A DNA stretch of 64,000 nt from Streptomyces marokkonensis (GCF_008312835.1 NZ_VSKS01000027.1:1-64000), one strand, 5' to 3'. Positions 54,219-62,956 are shown, counted from the stretch's first letter. Made by a program: numbers and translations. Notes: a model not told the origin generated them from the sequence alone.

Positions 54219-54986
54219 TCAGACCCACATGCCGCGGTCCACCATGACCTTGCGCAGTGTGTCGATGTGATCGGTCATGATGCCATCCACCCCGAGGTCC
54301 AGGAGCCGGTGCATCCGCTCGGGCTCGTTGACGGTCCACACGTGCACCTGCAGACCGCGCGCGTGGGCGGCCCGCACGAAGCGGTGGTCCACCACCCGGA
54401 CGCCCGACTGCTCCTCGGGGACCTGGGCGGCGACGGCCGACCGGCGCACCGCGGCCGGCAGTCCCCAGGACCGCAGCCGCAGGTTCAGCACGCCCCGGGT
54501 GCCGTACGACGTGGCCAGCCGCGGTCCGGCCAGCCGCTGCGCGCGCAGCACACGGGCCTCGGAGAACGAGCCGAGGCAGATCCGGTCCCAGGAGCCGGTG
54601 CGCTCGACCAGGTCCAGCAGGGGCGGCAGCGCCGGTCCGGCCTTGACGTCGATGTTCCAGCGCGTCTCGGGGAAGGTCTCCAGGAGCTCCTCGAACAGGG
54701 GCACCGGTTCCTCGCCCGCCACGCGCGCGTGCGCCACGTCGCGCCACGGCAGGTCGGCGATCCGGCCCGTCCCGTCCGTCACCCGGTCCAGGGTCGCGTC
54801 GTGGAAGGCGACGAGGCGCCCGTCGCGCGTGGCGTGGACGTCGGTCTCGATGTACCGGTAGCCGGCCTCGACGGCGCACCGGAACTGCCGCACGGTGTTC
54901 TCCAGGCCGTCCGCCGCCCCGCCCCGGTGGGCGAAGGCGATCGGGCCGGGATGGTCGAGGTAGGGGTGGCGTATCCGCGGGGTCAC
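54219..54986 (-). CDS. Glycerophosphodiester phosphodiesterase family protein
   Basis: 255 residues from the GTG at 54986. The GDPD barrel shows FAHRGGAADGLENTVRQF with the catalytic histidine and glutamate, YIETDVHATRDGRLVAFHD with the metal ligands and second histidine, and HVWTVNEPERMHRLLDLGVD near the end. No signal peptide is visible, so it is probably cytoplasmic. It would hydrolyse glycerophosphodiesters to glycerol-3-phosphate and an alcohol. Its start overlaps the end of the YczE gene by four bases (GTGA), so the two are translated together. Confidence 0.9.
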   Translation of the reverse strand: MTPRIRHPYLDHPGPIAFAHRGGAADGLENTVRQFRCAVEAGYRYIETDVHATRDGRLVAFHDATLDRVTDGTGRIADLPWRDVAHARVAGEEPVPLFEELLETFPETRWNIDVKAGPALPPLLDLVERTGSWDRICLGSFSEARVLRAQRLAGPRLATSYGTRGVLNLRLRSWGLPAAVRRSAVAAQVPEEQSGVRVVDHRFVRAAHARGLQVHVWTVNEPERMHRLLDLGVDGIMTDHIDTLRKVMVDRGMWV

Positions 54987-55648
54987 GGACGCAGTATCGC
55001 GCGCCGCGGCGTCCCCGTGGCAACGACCGGGCTGCCGCCCGGTGCCGCGGGGACGGCGAAGACCCGCAGGAACAGCTGGGCGAGCGGACCGATCGTCACC
55101 GCGTACAGCAGGGTGCCGATGCCCACCGTGCCGCCGAGGACGAACCCCGTGACGACCACAGTGATCTCGATGGCGGTGCGGACCAGCCGGACCGACACCC
55201 CCGTGCGCCGGTTCAGGCCCGTCATCAGGCCGTCCCGGGGGCCCGGGCCGAAGCGCGCCGCGATGTACAGCCCGGTCGCCGCGCCGTTCAGCACGATGCC
55301 CGCCGCCATCAGGGGCACGCGGACGGCCATGGCGTGCGCGTCCGGCACCACGGCCAGCGTCGCGTCCATCGCCGCGCCGATCACCAGCACGTTGGAGATC
55401 GTGCCCAGGCCCGGCCGCTGCCGCAGCGGGATCCACAGCAGCAGCACCAGCGCGCCCGTGATCGTCAGCACCACGCCCATCGACAGCCCGGTCCGCTCGG
55501 ACAGACCCTGGTGCAGCACGTTCCACGGCTCCAGACCGAGCCCCGACCGCACCAGCAGCGCCGAACTCGCCCCGTACAACGCCAGCCCGGCGTAGAGCTG
55601 GAACAGCCGGCGTGCGAGATGCCCGTGCCGGGCCGCGTACCTGGCCAC
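54983..55648 (-). CDS. YczE/YitT-like membrane protein
   Basis: 221 residues from the GTG at 55648. Five to six transmembrane segments: LFQLYAGLALYGASSALLVR, MGVVLTITGALVLLLWIPL, VLVIGAAMDATLAVV, VPLMAAGIVLNGAATGLYIA and ETIVV-type helices after. The conserved start GLGLEPWNVLHQGLSERTG and GPGPRDGLMTGLNRRTG mark the YczE family. It diverges from a MocR-type regulator, a pairing known for YczE and YczR in other bacteria. Function is unknown; transport is assumed. Confidence 0.85.
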   Translation of the reverse strand: MARYAARHGHLARRLFQLYAGLALYGASSALLVRSGLGLEPWNVLHQGLSERTGLSMGVVLTITGALVLLLWIPLRQRPGLGTISNVLVIGAAMDATLAVVPDAHAMAVRVPLMAAGIVLNGAATGLYIAARFGPGPRDGLMTGLNRRTGVSVRLVRTAIEITVVVTGFVLGGTVGIGTLLYAVTIGPLAQLFLRVFAVPAAPGGSPVVATGTPRRAILRP

Positions 55649-55671
55649 GATGTGCCCCCCTGTGGTGAAAA

Positions 55672-55745
55672 GTGGACCGATGCATGACACCCTGTGGCGT
55701 GACCGGTCATGCCATCCATGGCCAATCCGGGGAAGGTGGACTGAT
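55672..55745. promoter_or_regulatory. Candidate MocR operators between yczE and the MocR gene
   Basis: Direct repeats GTGGACCGAT (55672-55681) and GTGGACTGAT (55736-55745) lie 64 bases apart. Between them, GGCGTGACCGGTCATGCC (55696-55713) is a near-perfect palindrome around the perfect 10-base TGACCGGTCA. MocR proteins often use direct repeats with long spacing. Confidence 0.45.
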
Positions 55746-55749
55746 TCTC

Positions 55750-57249
55750 ATGGCGCAGTGGACCTCGGCAGTGGGTGCGGCACAACTCGCCCGGCTGCTC
55801 AACTCCCAGCAGGACCGGCCGGCCGGCCCCGGGACCCGCCGCCCGCCCGCCTACCGCGCGCTCGCCGACGGTGTCCGCCTGCTGGTGCTGGAAGGGCGCG
55901 TGCCGGTCGCCGCGCGCCTGCCCGCCGAGCGGGAGCTGGCCCTCGCCCTGTCCGTCAGCCGCACCACCGTCGCCGCGGCCTACGAGGCGCTGCGCGCCGA
56001 GGGCTTCCTGGAGTCACGGCGCGGTGCGGGCAGCTGGACCGCGGTGCCGGCGGGCAACCCGGTCCCCGCGCGGGGACTGGAACCGCTGCCTCCCGAGGCC
56101 CTCGGCTCGATGATCGACCTCGGCTGCGCCGCGCTCCCCGCCCCCGAACCCTGGCTCACCCGGGCGGTCCAGGGCGCCCTGGAGGAGCTCCCGCCGTATG
56201 CTCACACGCACGGCGACTATCCCGCCGGGCTGCCCGCCCTGCGGTCGATGATCGCGGACCGCTACACGGCGCGTGGCATTCCCACCATGCCGGAGCAGAT
56301 CATGGTGACGACCGGCGCGATGGGCGCGATCGACGCCATCTGCCACCTCTTCGGCGGACGCGGCGAACGCATCGCCGTCGAGTCGCCGTCCTACGCCAAC
56401 ATCCTCCAGCTGATGCGGGAGGCCGGGGCCCGGCTCGTTCCCGTCTCCATGGCGGAGGGCCTGACCGGCTGGGACATGGACCGCTGGCGCCAGGTGCTGC
56501 GCGAGGCGGCGCCCCGCATCGCGTACGTGGTCGCCGACTTCCACAATCCGACCGGTGCGCTCGCCGACGAGGACCAGCGGCGCCGGCTGGTGGACGCGGC
56601 GCGCTCGGCGGGGACGGTACTGGTCGCGGACGAGACGATGAGCGAGCTGTGGCTCGACCCGGACGTGGACATGCCCCGCGCCGTGTGCGCGTTCGACCCG
56701 GCCGGGTCCACGGTGATCACGGTCGGCTCGGCGAGCAAGGCCTTCTGGGCCGGGATGCGCATCGGCTGGGTGCGCGCGGCCCCCGATGTGATCCGCAGCC
56801 TTGTCGCCGCCCGCGCGTACGCCGACCTGGGCACACCCGTGCTGGAGCAGCTGGCCGTGAACTGGCTGTTCGGCACGGGCGGCTGGGAGCAGGCGGTGGA
56901 GGTGCGGCGCGCCCAGGCCCGGCAGAACCGGGACGAGCTGGTGGGCGCGGTGCGGCGGGAGCTGCCCGACTGGGAGTTCGAGGTGCCGCGGGGCGGTCTC
57001 ACGCTGTGGGTGCGCACCGGCGGTCTCTCCGGCTCGCGGCTCGCCGAGGCGGGGGAGCGGGTGGGCGTGCGGGTGCCGTCCGGACCGCGCTTCGGCGTCG
57101 ACGGCGCGTTCGAGGGATACGTACGGCTGCCGTTCACCGTGGGCGGCGCCGTGGCCGAGGAGGCGGCGGTGCGCCTGGCCGCGGCGGCCCGCATCGTCGA
57201 GACCGGCGGTACGTCCGGCACCGAGACACCCCGCACGTTCGTGGCGTAG
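55750..57249 (+). CDS. MocR-type regulator: GntR HTH fused to aminotransferase-like domain
   Basis: 499 residues from the ATG at 55750. The N-terminal winged helix has YRALADGVRLLVLEGRVPVA and LALALSVSRTTVAAAYEALR (to about residue 95). The rest is a class I aminotransferase fold: YPAGLPALRSMIADRYTARG, VVADFHNPTGALADEDQRRR and GSASKAFWAGMRIGW, where the lysine of SASKAFW should bind pyridoxal phosphate. A YczR-like role controlling the divergent yczE operon is inferred. MocR proteins usually bind DNA without aminotransferase activity. Confidence 0.9.
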   Translation: MAQWTSAVGAAQLARLLNSQQDRPAGPGTRRPPAYRALADGVRLLVLEGRVPVAARLPAERELALALSVSRTTVAAAYEALRAEGFLESRRGAGSWTAVPAGNPVPARGLEPLPPEALGSMIDLGCAALPAPEPWLTRAVQGALEELPPYAHTHGDYPAGLPALRSMIADRYTARGIPTMPEQIMVTTGAMGAIDAICHLFGGRGERIAVESPSYANILQLMREAGARLVPVSMAEGLTGWDMDRWRQVLREAAPRIAYVVADFHNPTGALADEDQRRRLVDAARSAGTVLVADETMSELWLDPDVDMPRAVCAFDPAGSTVITVGSASKAFWAGMRIGWVRAAPDVIRSLVAARAYADLGTPVLEQLAVNWLFGTGGWEQAVEVRRAQARQNRDELVGAVRRELPDWEFEVPRGGLTLWVRTGGLSGSRLAEAGERVGVRVPSGPRFGVDGAFEGYVRLPFTVGGAVAEEAAVRLAAAARIVETGGTSGTETPRTFVA

Positions 57250-57322
57250 CCGGGGCGCGGGCACGACGTCCGGGCACGTCCCGGGACGGGTGCCCCTGGG
57301 AAGACGCCCGTCCCGCGGGCCG

Positions 57323-59050
57323 CTAGGAGGACGTTTCCGCGACCGCCGCCTCCTCGGGCGCCGGCCGCGCGGCGGCCGTGTCGGCCGCCGCCTGCTCCGC
57401 CGGTGCCTCGGCGGCCACCGCGCCGACGGGCACCTTCTCCGTGGTCACCTTGTCGAGGCGCACGGACACGGCGGAGACCGCCTCCGGTTCCGCGGGCTCC
57501 GGATCCAGCCGCTCCGGCTCCTCGTCCGCCGGTGTGGTCCGCGGCGGCAGCAGGTCCAGGACCGCCTGCCGGTGGGCCTCGCTGGTCGCGTCGTCGTACG
57601 GGTCCGGCGTCGCCGGCACCTGGAGGCGGTGCACCGGCCCCGCGCCCAGACGGGCGTATCCGCGCCCCGGCGGGACCTGGTCGACCGGCGTGGTGTGCGG
57701 GGGCGCTCCGAGGACGGCCTTCAGCTGCTCCGCCGTCGCGGGGCCGAGGACGACCCGCGCGCGCGTGTGCTGCCGTACCGGCTCGCCGAGGGACTCCAGG
57801 CCGTCGAACTGCTCGGCGACGACCACGGTGACGTTCGCGGGGCGCCCGTGCCGCAGCGGGACCTGGAGGAGCGACTGGGGGTCCTCGCGGCCGTCCGCGG
57901 CGGCCAGGTGGGCGAACGTGCTCGGCCGGTCCAGCAGCAGCCACAGGGGTCGCCTGGTGTCCTCCGGCGGCGGGTCGCCCGCCTGGTGGGCGCGGTTCGC
58001 GGCGATCAGCCTGCGCTCCGTCTCGTGCGCGGCCCACTCCAGACTGGTCAGCGCCCCCGTCAGCCCGCATTCGACGGCGAGCACGCCGTCCCGGCCGGTG
58101 AGGCAGGCGTACTCGCCGGTGCCGCCGCCGTCGACGATCACCACGTCTCCGTGGTGGAGGGCCTGCAGGGCGACGGAGCGCAGCAGTGTCGAGGTGCCGC
58201 TGCCCGGCTGGCCGACGGCGAGCAGGTGGGGCTCGGTGGAGCGGATGCCGGTGCGCCAGACGACGGGCGGGACGTCTCGTTGCTCCTCGCCGTGCGCGCC
58301 GTGGGTGAGCGGCAGCGTCCGCTGCACCCGGATGGGGTCGGTGAAACCGAGGACCGTCTCGCCGGGGGCGGTCACGAAGGGCTGGGCGGCGATGTCCGTG
58401 GGCAGCGGCTCGAGGACGTGGACGGTGAGCTGGTTGCCCTCCTCGTCCCACGAGAAGTGGTACTCGCGGCCGCGCCCCGACTTGGCGCCGAGCAGATGCT
58501 CGATCCGCGCCCGGGACTCCGGCTCGCCGTCGGTGAAGTAGGCGGGGTAGGCGATCACCAGGTGGGTGACGCGGCCGGCGCCGTCGAACTCGTACTCGGA
58601 GAAGGCCTTCCCCCAGTCCCCGCCGTGGGCGTACAGCGGTTCCGGGTCCTCGGCGGCGGAGAAGTACGGCACCAGGGCCTCGTAGAGCGACTTCAGGCGC
58701 TGGGCCTGAGACGCGTCGGGCCCCTCGGGCACGGAGGGGGCGCGGTCCCGGCCCTGCCAGGCCGCCGCCGCCATCAGGGTGATGACGGCGAGCAGTGGAC
58801 CGTACGGCGCGAGCGCCACGACCAGCACGACCGACGCGATCAGGAAGAGCAGCGCGCCGCGCCTGTCCTTGGGTGTGCCGGCCCATCTGCGCCGCCCGGC
58901 CGAGGCCAGCCGGCGCAGACCGCGTGTGATGGTGATCAGCGGGTGGAGGACGTCCGTGGCGCTGTCGGCCGCTGCCTTGGCCAGCTCCCGGCTCCGGGCG
59001 AGCTGTGTGCTGCCGTTGCTCAGGATGCGGGGGAGGGGGCGCCGGGCCAC
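57323..59050 (-). CDS. FtsK/TraB-like membrane ATPase with altered Walker A
   Basis: 575 residues from the GTG at 59050. Two N-terminal transmembrane helices (about residues 64-98: ALLFLIASVVLVVALAPYGP) precede a cytoplasmic domain. The P-loop reads VGQPGSGTSTLLRSVALQAL (about 275), with threonine where lysine is expected (GSGKST). Walker B is PLWLLLDRPSTFAHL. Further FtsK-like features are VIVDGGGTGEYACLTGRDGV and VVVAEQFDGLESLGEPVRQH. The C-terminus is a long acidic/alanine-rich tail. It resembles Streptomyces conjugation-type proteins, but no Tra, Spd or integrase gene is near. A 64-residue membrane protein gene lies just upstream. ATP hydrolysis is uncertain. Confidence 0.8.
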   Translation of the reverse strand: MARRPLPRILSNGSTQLARSRELAKAAADSATDVLHPLITITRGLRRLASAGRRRWAGTPKDRRGALLFLIASVVLVVALAPYGPLLAVITLMAAAAWQGRDRAPSVPEGPDASQAQRLKSLYEALVPYFSAAEDPEPLYAHGGDWGKAFSEYEFDGAGRVTHLVIAYPAYFTDGEPESRARIEHLLGAKSGRGREYHFSWDEEGNQLTVHVLEPLPTDIAAQPFVTAPGETVLGFTDPIRVQRTLPLTHGAHGEEQRDVPPVVWRTGIRSTEPHLLAVGQPGSGTSTLLRSVALQALHHGDVVIVDGGGTGEYACLTGRDGVLAVECGLTGALTSLEWAAHETERRLIAANRAHQAGDPPPEDTRRPLWLLLDRPSTFAHLAAADGREDPQSLLQVPLRHGRPANVTVVVAEQFDGLESLGEPVRQHTRARVVLGPATAEQLKAVLGAPPHTTPVDQVPPGRGYARLGAGPVHRLQVPATPDPYDDATSEAHRQAVLDLLPPRTTPADEEPERLDPEPAEPEAVSAVSVRLDKVTTEKVPVGAVAAEAPAEQAAADTAAARPAPEEAAVAETSS

Positions 59051-59100
59051 TGCTGTCTCCAGAGGGTGCGTACGGGCGGGAGGGGAGTGGTCGGGGCGGA

Positions 59101-59295
59101 TCAGAACTTGAATCCGCCCAGGAGGCCGGCCAGGCTCTCGCCGCCCGCCTTGATGCTGGGTGCGATGGCCGTGCTGGCCAGATAGAAGCCGAAGAGCATC
59201 GCCACCAGGGCGTGCGACGCCTTCAGTCCGTCCTTGCGGAAGAAGATGAAGACGACGATGCCGAGCAGCACCACGCATGAGATCGAGACGATCAT
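59101..59295 (-). CDS. Small two-helix membrane protein
   Basis: 64 residues from the ATG at 59295 (AGGAGAAC upstream on the minus strand). Helix one VSISCVVLLGIVVFIFF, a basic loop RKDGLKAS, then helix two ALVAMLFGFYLASTAI, ending GGESLAGLLGGFKF. It lies 50 bases upstream of the FtsK-like gene on the same strand and is likely cotranscribed, so the two may act together at the membrane. I do not know a function. Similar small proteins accompany TraB-like proteins in Streptomyces mobile elements. Confidence 0.75.
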   Translation of the reverse strand: MIVSISCVVLLGIVVFIFFRKDGLKASHALVAMLFGFYLASTAIAPSIKAGGESLAGLLGGFKF

Positions 59296-59352
59296 GTGAG
59301 TTCTCCTGGTTCGCGGGGACAGTCACCATGAGTACTTCCAGGATCACAGAAT

Positions 59353-59362
59353 GTATCTATAC
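59353..59362. promoter_or_regulatory. AT-rich inverted repeat in the promoter of the small membrane protein gene
   Basis: GTATCTATAC (arms GTAT and ATAC) lies in about 80 bases (59330-59420) that are far richer in A/T than the neighbours. On the minus strand, TTGCAC near 59371 could be a -35. GntR-type repressors of Streptomyces conjugative plasmids (KorSA/TraR) use sites of this kind; that link is inference. The rest of the gap to 59556 holds no other gene. Confidence 0.35.
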
Positions 59363-59556
59363 GATAAAAGGTGCAACTGGGTGGATTTTCGCCGATTACC
59401 CTCGGACGGGCCTGTCGTGATCTTTACCTCGGGCACATCAGGTCATGTGCCGCGCGAGCCAGTACGCTGGCGGTTCACCCGTACGGCCTGCACCGCTCGC
59501 AGGCGTACGTCCTGTCCCCGATGCGTGAAGCGCGTGCAGTGAGAGGCGGTCCGGCG

Positions 59557-59949
59557 ATGACCGAAGCCCCCGACCCCGAGGTCGTGGAGCTGGCGACCAA
59601 GATCTTCGACCTGGCCCGGCGCGGCCGGACCGGGGAGCTGGTGGCCTATGTCGACGCGGGCGTCCCGGCCGACCTCACCAACGACCGGGGCGACTCGCTC
59701 GTGATGCTCGCCGCCTACCACGGCCACGCCGAGGCGGTGCGCGCCCTGCTGGACCGCGGCGCCGACGCCGACCGCGTCAACGACCGGGGTCAGACTCCAC
59801 TCGCGGGGGCGGTCTTCAAGGGGGAGACCGAAGTGATCGAAGCCCTGCTGAAGGGCGGCGCGGACCCGTCCGCCGGCACCCCCTCCGCCGTCGACACGGC
59901 CCGGATGTTCGGCCGTACGGAACTGCTCGAGCTGTTCGGCGAGCACTGA
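59557..59949 (+). CDS. Ankyrin repeat protein
   Basis: 130 residues from the ATG at 59557 (GAGAGG upstream). Three to four ankyrin repeats: LARRGRTGELVAYVDAGVPA, LVMLAAYHGHAEAVRALLDR with GADADRVNDRGQTPLAGAVF, KGETEVIEALLKGGADP, and FGRTELLELFG. No signal peptide or membrane segment. It is a protein-interaction scaffold of unknown partner. Stand-alone small ankyrin proteins are common in Streptomyces, often near catalase in other bacteria, but no catalase is here. Confidence 0.9.
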   Translation: MTEAPDPEVVELATKIFDLARRGRTGELVAYVDAGVPADLTNDRGDSLVMLAAYHGHAEAVRALLDRGADADRVNDRGQTPLAGAVFKGETEVIEALLKGGADPSAGTPSAVDTARMFGRTELLELFGEH

Positions 59950-60144
59950 GCGACACGCTCCGACCAGCAACGACACGGAAAACGGGGGAGGCGGTACAGG
60001 GCCGCCGAAATTTCGGTCGCGGTGGATGTGACCGCCGGGTCATCATGACGACGTGATTCACGGACGCGATGGCTGGGCAGGTGTTGCCGCACCGCGCGGG
60101 CCGTGATGCGGCCCGCATGGGCCACAGACGAGAGGCAGAGAGAG

Positions 60145-60204
60145 ATGGTCTACAGCAAGCAGGAAACGGCGGGCGCCCCGACGTGTCGTCACGCGGCCAG
60201 GTAA
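60145..60204 (+). CDS. 19-codon small ORF upstream of the HEAT-repeat gene
   Basis: ATG at 60145, stop TAA at 60202-60204; a purine-rich GAGGCAGAGAG precedes the start. The peptide is MVYSKQETAGAPTCRHAAR. The codon choice is not strongly GC-biased (AAG, CAG, GAA, ACG) and the rare stop TAA is used. The stop overlaps a second start (TAATG) for a nine-residue frame MHVPGCVDA ending at 60233, 16 bases before the HEAT gene ATG. It may be a leader peptide or a small functional peptide. The rest of the gap 59950-60249 shows no other gene. Confidence 0.45.
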   Translation: MVYSKQETAGAPTCRHAAR

Positions 60205-60249
60205 TGCACGTCCCCGGTTGCGTCGACGCTTGATGTGAGGCTGTTTCCC

Positions 60250-61668
60250 ATGTTCGATCCGGTCATAGCGCCCAGCGGTACGCTGCTCGGCCTGCTCCAG
60301 CGGGGACGCGGCGACGGCACGCTGCACGCGCTCACCGCCCCGCGATCCGAAGCGCTCGCGGCGCTGAACCACTGTGTGCAGCGCGACCCGCGCCACGACT
60401 GGCAGGTGGAGAACCGCTCCCTCTACTACGCCCGCCTCTACCTCGACCTGCACGGCGAACTGGACGCCGTCGAGGCCCACCTCTTCGACGCCGAGGACAT
60501 CCTCGACACCGACGAGTCACGCACCGGACTCGCCCTCGCCGTCCTCGGTCACCTCGCCTCCTACGGCAGGCGGGACGCCCTGGACCTGCTGCGCAGGTAC
60601 GCCGCGCACGGCACCAACTGGGCCTGGGCCCTGGACGAGCTGGCCCTCAGGGACGACGACGCGGGCCTGCGCGCCCTGGCCGCCCCGGTCCTCGCGCGGT
60701 TCGCCACCGACGCCGAGGGCGAGGCGGAGCTGGCCGCAACCGTCCGCGACGCCTTCGAACCACGGCCCTGGCGGCTGTGGGCCGACGATCCCCGCGCGTC
60801 CATCGCCACACGCGTGCGTGCCGCCCAGGAGGCCGGCTGCTTCGACCGCTGGCAGCGGCAGATGCGCCCCTCCGGGCCGCGCCCGGGCTGGAGCGTGCAG
60901 GCGGTGTTCGAATGGGCCCAGCAAGGCCTCGAACGCGGCGCCGCGCTCCATGTTCCCGCCGCCCGGTGTCTCGGCGCCGTGGCGGGCCCCGAGGACCGCA
61001 CCGAGATCCTCCGGGCAGCCGAGGACGGCACCGAGGGAGCCCGGTGCACCGCCCTGCGCTACCTCGCCGACAGCAACGATCCCGGCGCTCTCGCGCTGAT
61101 CGAACGCGCCGTGGCCACGGGCTCCGCGCCCGTCGTGGAAGCCGCCGTCGACGCCTTCGAACGCATGCGCAGTCTCGCCGCCGTCGACCGGGCGCGCGGC
61201 TGGGCCCGCCGGCCAGACGAGCTGGGCGCCGCCGCGGGCCGTGTCCTCGCCTGCCGCGGCGGCGTCCAGGACCGTGACGCGGTCCTCGCGGCGCTGAGGG
61301 AGGCCGTGCGGGGCGAGGGCCCCGACGCTCCCACCCTGTGGACCCTCGTCGACGGCGCCGGCCGCCTCGGCATCACCTGCGCCGCGCCCGTGCTCCGCCA
61401 CGTCTACCGCGAGACCGCCTCCTCCCACCTGCGGGGCCGGGCCGCCCGCGCCCTCGCCGCGACCGACCCCTCCTTCGGCACCGGCTTCGCCGTCGAGTGC
61501 CTGTGGGACTGCGAGGAGACCACCCGCGAGATCGCCGCCCGGCACGCCGAGACCGGTGACACCCGGGTCGTCGACCGCCTGCGCCGGCTCGCCGCGGACC
61601 CGGCCGAGGAGGCCGAGGTGCAGACCGCCGTACGCAGCCGGATCGGTCCCGAGGAGACCGCCGTGTGA
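60250..61668 (+). CDS. HEAT-repeat protein
   Basis: 472 residues from the ATG at 60250; a GTG at 60235 would add five. After FDPVIAPSGTLLGLLQRGRG the protein is a run of alpha-helical HEAT-like repeats, for example TGLALAVLGHLASYGRRDAL, ALRYLADSNDPGALALIERA, and SSHLRGRAARALAATDPSFG. No catalytic motif, signal or membrane helix is seen. It likely serves as a binding scaffold. The partner is unknown. It is preceded by a 19-codon ORF and followed 163 bases later by a glycosyltransferase gene. Confidence 0.87.
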   Translation: MFDPVIAPSGTLLGLLQRGRGDGTLHALTAPRSEALAALNHCVQRDPRHDWQVENRSLYYARLYLDLHGELDAVEAHLFDAEDILDTDESRTGLALAVLGHLASYGRRDALDLLRRYAAHGTNWAWALDELALRDDDAGLRALAAPVLARFATDAEGEAELAATVRDAFEPRPWRLWADDPRASIATRVRAAQEAGCFDRWQRQMRPSGPRPGWSVQAVFEWAQQGLERGAALHVPAARCLGAVAGPEDRTEILRAAEDGTEGARCTALRYLADSNDPGALALIERAVATGSAPVVEAAVDAFERMRSLAAVDRARGWARRPDELGAAAGRVLACRGGVQDRDAVLAALREAVRGEGPDAPTLWTLVDGAGRLGITCAAPVLRHVYRETASSHLRGRAARALAATDPSFGTGFAVECLWDCEETTREIAARHAETGDTRVVDRLRRLAADPAEEAEVQTAVRSRIGPEETAV

Positions 61669-61831
61669 CCCCCTGGCGCACGCGCGGTGTGAACGGCGGA
61701 TGACCCGCGGGCCAGGTGTGCGTGGATGCCGTCCGACCCGCGCGGGTGGGGCAGGCAACGCTCACGGCGCGTTCCCCGCCCGGAAAGATCCACGTTGACG
61801 TGGCCACGTCCGGTGCGGCGACAACACCGGT

Positions 61832-62956
61832 ATGCGTGTCGTCATCGTGACCGAGTCCTTTCCGCCCGATGTGAACGGCGTGGCCCACTGCGCGCTCCAG
61901 ACCGCCCGACACCTCGTCGACCGCGGCCACACTCCCCTCGTCGTCGCCCCCGCCACCGCGGGTGACGCACCCGACGACGGGGCACCGTGCCCCGTCGTCC
62001 GCGTCCCCTCCCTTCCCCTCCCGGGCTACCCCCAGGTCCGCGTCGCCCTCCCCAGCCGGCGCCTGGCCGCGGCCATCGCCGGGCACCGGCCCGACATCGT
62101 TCATCTGGCCGGCCCCTTCGTCCTCGGCGTGCGCGGCATGGCGGCCGCCGCCCGCCTGGGCCTGCCCGCCGTCGCCGTCTACCAGACCGATCTCGCCGGA
62201 TACGCCCGTACCTACATGGGCGCCGGGGAGGCGGCCGCGTGGCGGCGCATCCGCTCCGTGCACACGGCCGCCGACCTCACCCTCGCCCCGTCCGGCGCCG
62301 CCCTGCGCGACCTCGAGGCGCACGGCGTGCCCAGGGTCCGGCTGTGGCCGCGCGGTGTGGACACCGTCCGCTTCCGGCCCGGCCTCCGCGACGACGGGCT
62401 GCGCCGCGGCCTCGCCCCGAACGGCGAGCTCGTCGTCGGCTACGTCGGCCGGCTCGCCCCGGAGAAGCAGGTCGAACTGCTGGCCGCGACCTGCGCCATG
62501 CCCGGTGTACGGGTCGTCGTCGTCGGCGACGGGCCGAGCCGGACCGCACTGGAACGGGCGCTGCCCGGCGCGCTCTTCCTCGGCCGCCGCACCGGCGACG
62601 ACCTCGCGCGGATCTTCGCCTCGCTGGACGTGTTCGTTCACACCGGACCGTTCGAGACGTTCTGCCAGACCGTGCAGGAGGCCATGGCCGGCGGGGTGCC
62701 CGTCGTCGCGCCCGCGGTGGGCGGTCCGCTGGACCTGGTCGCGCACGGGCGCACCGGCATGCTCGTCCCGCCGCGCGACGCCGCCGCCGTGCGTGACGCG
62801 GTGTGGTCCCTGGCCGCCGACCCCGGGCTGCGGGCCGCGTACGGGGCCGCCGGGCGCGCGACGGTCGAGGGGCGCACCTGGGCGGCCGTCGGCGACCGGC
62901 TGATCGGGTACTACGCGGACGTGCTCGCCGGGCGCAGGACGGCGGTGGCCGCATGA
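61832..62956 (+). CDS. GT4-family glycosyltransferase (MgtA/PimB-like mannosyltransferase)
   Basis: 374 residues. GT-B fold: the N-terminal domain begins VVIVTESFPPDVNGVAHCAL and includes RPDIVHLAGPFVLGVRGMAA and YQTDLAGYARTYMGAGEAAA. The C-terminal domain has WPRGVDTVRFRPGLRDDGLR, VGYVGRLAPEKQVELLAAT and the donor-binding FETFCQTVQEAMAGGVPVVA motif with the E-x7-E glutamates. It resembles GDP-mannose-dependent alpha-mannosyltransferases MgtA/PimB' of actinobacteria. Lipid mannosylation is inferred. The end overlaps a possible ATG (ATGA) of the broken frame that follows. Confidence 0.88.
   Translation: MRVVIVTESFPPDVNGVAHCALQTARHLVDRGHTPLVVAPATAGDAPDDGAPCPVVRVPSLPLPGYPQVRVALPSRRLAAAIAGHRPDIVHLAGPFVLGVRGMAAAARLGLPAVAVYQTDLAGYARTYMGAGEAAAWRRIRSVHTAADLTLAPSGAALRDLEAHGVPRVRLWPRGVDTVRFRPGLRDDGLRRGLAPNGELVVGYVGRLAPEKQVELLAATCAMPGVRVVVVGDGPSRTALERALPGALFLGRRTGDDLARIFASLDVFVHTGPFETFCQTVQEAMAGGVPVVAPAVGGPLDLVAHGRTGMLVPPRDAAAVRDAVWSLAADPGLRAAYGAAGRATVEGRTWAAVGDRLIGYYADVLAGRRTAVAA

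Noticed and set aside
57323-59347. Start of the FtsK-like gene at 59347
   Set aside because: The first 99 codons from there run through the 64-residue membrane protein gene in another frame and lack a protein-like pattern; the GTG at 59050 gives a normal N-terminus.
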